Of a DNA stretch of 64,000 nucleotides, positions 62,869 to 64,000 are shown one piece after another. The position numbers and the translations under genes were made by a program. Each line of letters starts with the position of its first letter. Position 1 is the first letter of the stretch. Origin of the DNA: Motacilla alba alba (Eukaryota; Chordata; Aves; Passeriformes; Motacillidae); assembly GCF_015832195.1 (NCBI RefSeq), contig NC_052016.1, positions 83,241,047 to 83,305,046 of the forward strand, in the 5' to 3' direction. The notes under the pieces are model-generated. The model worked only from the letters and a program-made list of their open reading frames with translations. It was not told where the DNA came from and did no database searches.

Positions 62869-64000
62869 CTGGATAGCTGTACTAAGTAATAGAAGAGAGA
62901 ATAGGAACTTGGTGAAGATTACTCTCCCTCACACCCCAACTCCAGGACCCACTTTCCATTCAGCTATTAGCAGAAGAAGGGATGTAAATGCAAAACATGC
63001 AGCTCTGCAGGGTGGTTGTACCATATCTCACAGCTTATTTTTGTTATCAGCCAAATGATAATGACAGGTTATCAACCTGGAGTCAGCTTTCCTCTGTGTA
63101 AAGTCTAAAACAGAGAACATAGAACCTCTGGGAAGTGAGGTAAATTTCTCACAAGTAAATTTCTCTTCCAAGTGAGGTCAATTGCTCTTCCAAGTACAGC
63201 ATACTCAGAACCAAGCAAAACCGTCTCTTGATATTTTTAAGTGTTTACTGCTTAAAACATTTTGGTCATTTGGAGCCTAAAAAGTAAACACTGTCTCCAG
63301 ACACTTCTCTTCTGGAAAGATGTAAAATCGCTTGTCCCAGGAGGGAGAACAAGTCATCCCCTCATCTCCACTCAAGGCAATGTTCAAACGTTTTATTCAT
63401 ATATACATCAGCTTAAATCTCGGCTTCAAGTGGTAAGACCCAGCTGAAAAACCTGCCAACTCCCAGATGTTTTTTGTCTCCAGCTGTATACTTATCTCTC
63501 AGAAGACTACCCTGGGTCAGGGGATGGCAGTGATTATCCATATTTCTTTCCTACATCCAAAGCAATAATTTTAAAGCTGCACAGTCTTTCTCACAAGCCC
63601 TTGTCTGGGTCTTGTCTAGGTCATATATTACTACTCCCTATGAAAACTGCAGAGTCTTACTAGATTGACTATAAAATATCTTCAGGTTGCTGCAGGTTTT
63701 TGATTTGCTGCACAGTACTAGATGAAAATCCTTTCAGCTAAATATGAATGAAGACTTCAGGTTTATATAGCAGCCTTGCAAGAAGAGAAGGTCATCATAA
63801 CTCTGTCTTCTGAAAAGAAAATGAGGGCTAAAGGAGTGTAATTAAGAATTTTTTCTGCATGTAGAAAGTCATCTCTGTATTCAAACGGTTTGAGGGAGTG
63901 ATGGCAACCACTGACATCACACATTTTGTCTTGACAGATATTTGGGGTGGTGCCAGCAGTAATTTTTAAATTTTTAAAAATATATTTGACACAGCTGACA
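62869..64000. other. Intronic sequence to window end, with one exon-like segment
   Basis: Contains the splice-flanked open segment 63301-63432. The expected next GPC6 exon (product starting V-T-D) is absent, so it lies beyond the window. Confidence 0.5.
63301..63432 (+). other. Exon-like 132-bp open segment in intron 6 (unproven)
   Basis: The acceptor CACTGTCTCCAG ends at 63300 and the donor GTG|GTAAGA follows. All 44 codons are open in phase 0, with the same phase as the GPC6 exon 6 donor. The product starts TLLFWKDVKSLVPGG and ends YSYIHQLKSRLQV. It is not the conserved next glypican exon, which should begin V-T-D-I-K. It may be a cassette pseudoexon, a species-specific exon, or chance. 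Confidence 0.2.

Larger units (their letters stand above)
1..64000 (+). other. GPC6: Internal part of glypican-6 gene (GPC6), introns plus two exons
   Basis: Two exons separated by 7.8 kb are joined by compatible splice sites and encode consecutive segments of a glypican. The rest of the window is intron. Known of the family: GPC6 encodes a GPI-anchored cell-surface heparan-sulfate proteoglycan of about 555 residues that modulates Hedgehog, Wnt and growth-factor signalling. Its gene is among the largest in vertebrates because of very long introns, which agrees with only 275 coding bases in 64 kb. The signal peptide, most of the cysteine-rich domain, the heparan-sulfate attachment serines and the GPI signal must lie outside. 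No promoter, first exon or terminal exon was found. The 5' and 3' limits given are the window edges, not gene ends. Confidence 0.9.

Noticed and set aside
1..64000. CRISPR arrays, operons, tRNA or rRNA genes
   Set aside because: No regularly spaced palindromic repeats, no gene clusters and no RNA gene recognised by eye; the DNA is vertebrate intron.

Overview
The window is vertebrate nuclear DNA, almost certainly from a bird. Five 3'-end fragments of CR1 LINEs, with the typical ATTCTATG-like 3' tail, lie in both orientations. Avian-type LTRs, AT-rich non-coding sequence and microsatellites fill most of the rest. Nothing looks prokaryotic: there are no operons, ribosome-binding sites or dense ORFs, and nearly all open frames are chance.

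The only gene I can identify is glypican-6 (GPC6) on the + strand, a GPI-anchored heparan-sulfate proteoglycan. Two adjacent internal coding exons are present: 29366-29496 (131 bp) and 37254-37397 (144 bp). Their splice phases fit, and their joined product matches the region around the glypican furin-cleavage loop, closer to GPC6 than to GPC4. The window therefore reads as the 3' part of one long intron (1-29365), an exon, a 7.8-kb intron (29497-37253), an exon, and the 5' part of another long intron (37398-64000). I found neither the preceding exon nor the following one, whose product should begin V-T-D. Exon numbers 5 and 6 assume the nine-exon vertebrate GPC6 layout.

Layout: 1-8.2 kb is intron with a GA-rich purine tract; 8.2-9.5 kb has two CR1 fragments; 14.4-15.0 kb has a minus-strand CR1; 16.1 kb has an LTR 5' end; 18.8-19.1 kb has a plus CR1; 23.3-23.5 kb has a short, apparently complete LTR on the minus strand; 26.7-26.9 kb has a GATATA/GATA microsatellite ending in a 22-bp palindrome; 29.4 and 37.3 kb carry the two exons; 35.5-36.2 kb has a GC-rich minus-strand LTR fragment; 48.7-50.9 kb has a complete 2.1-kb LTR-type element with a 5-bp target-site duplication and an internal 971-bp tandem duplication; 57.6 kb has a perfect 20-bp hairpin; 61.9 kb has a TTA/TTGTTA microsatellite; 62.6-62.9 kb has a plus CR1.

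The most notable non-genic structures are the duplicated LTR element, the hairpin, an in-frame alternative acceptor 186 bp upstream of exon 5, and exon-like segments in intron 6 that match the phase-0 splice frame. I found no convincing new protein-coding system.
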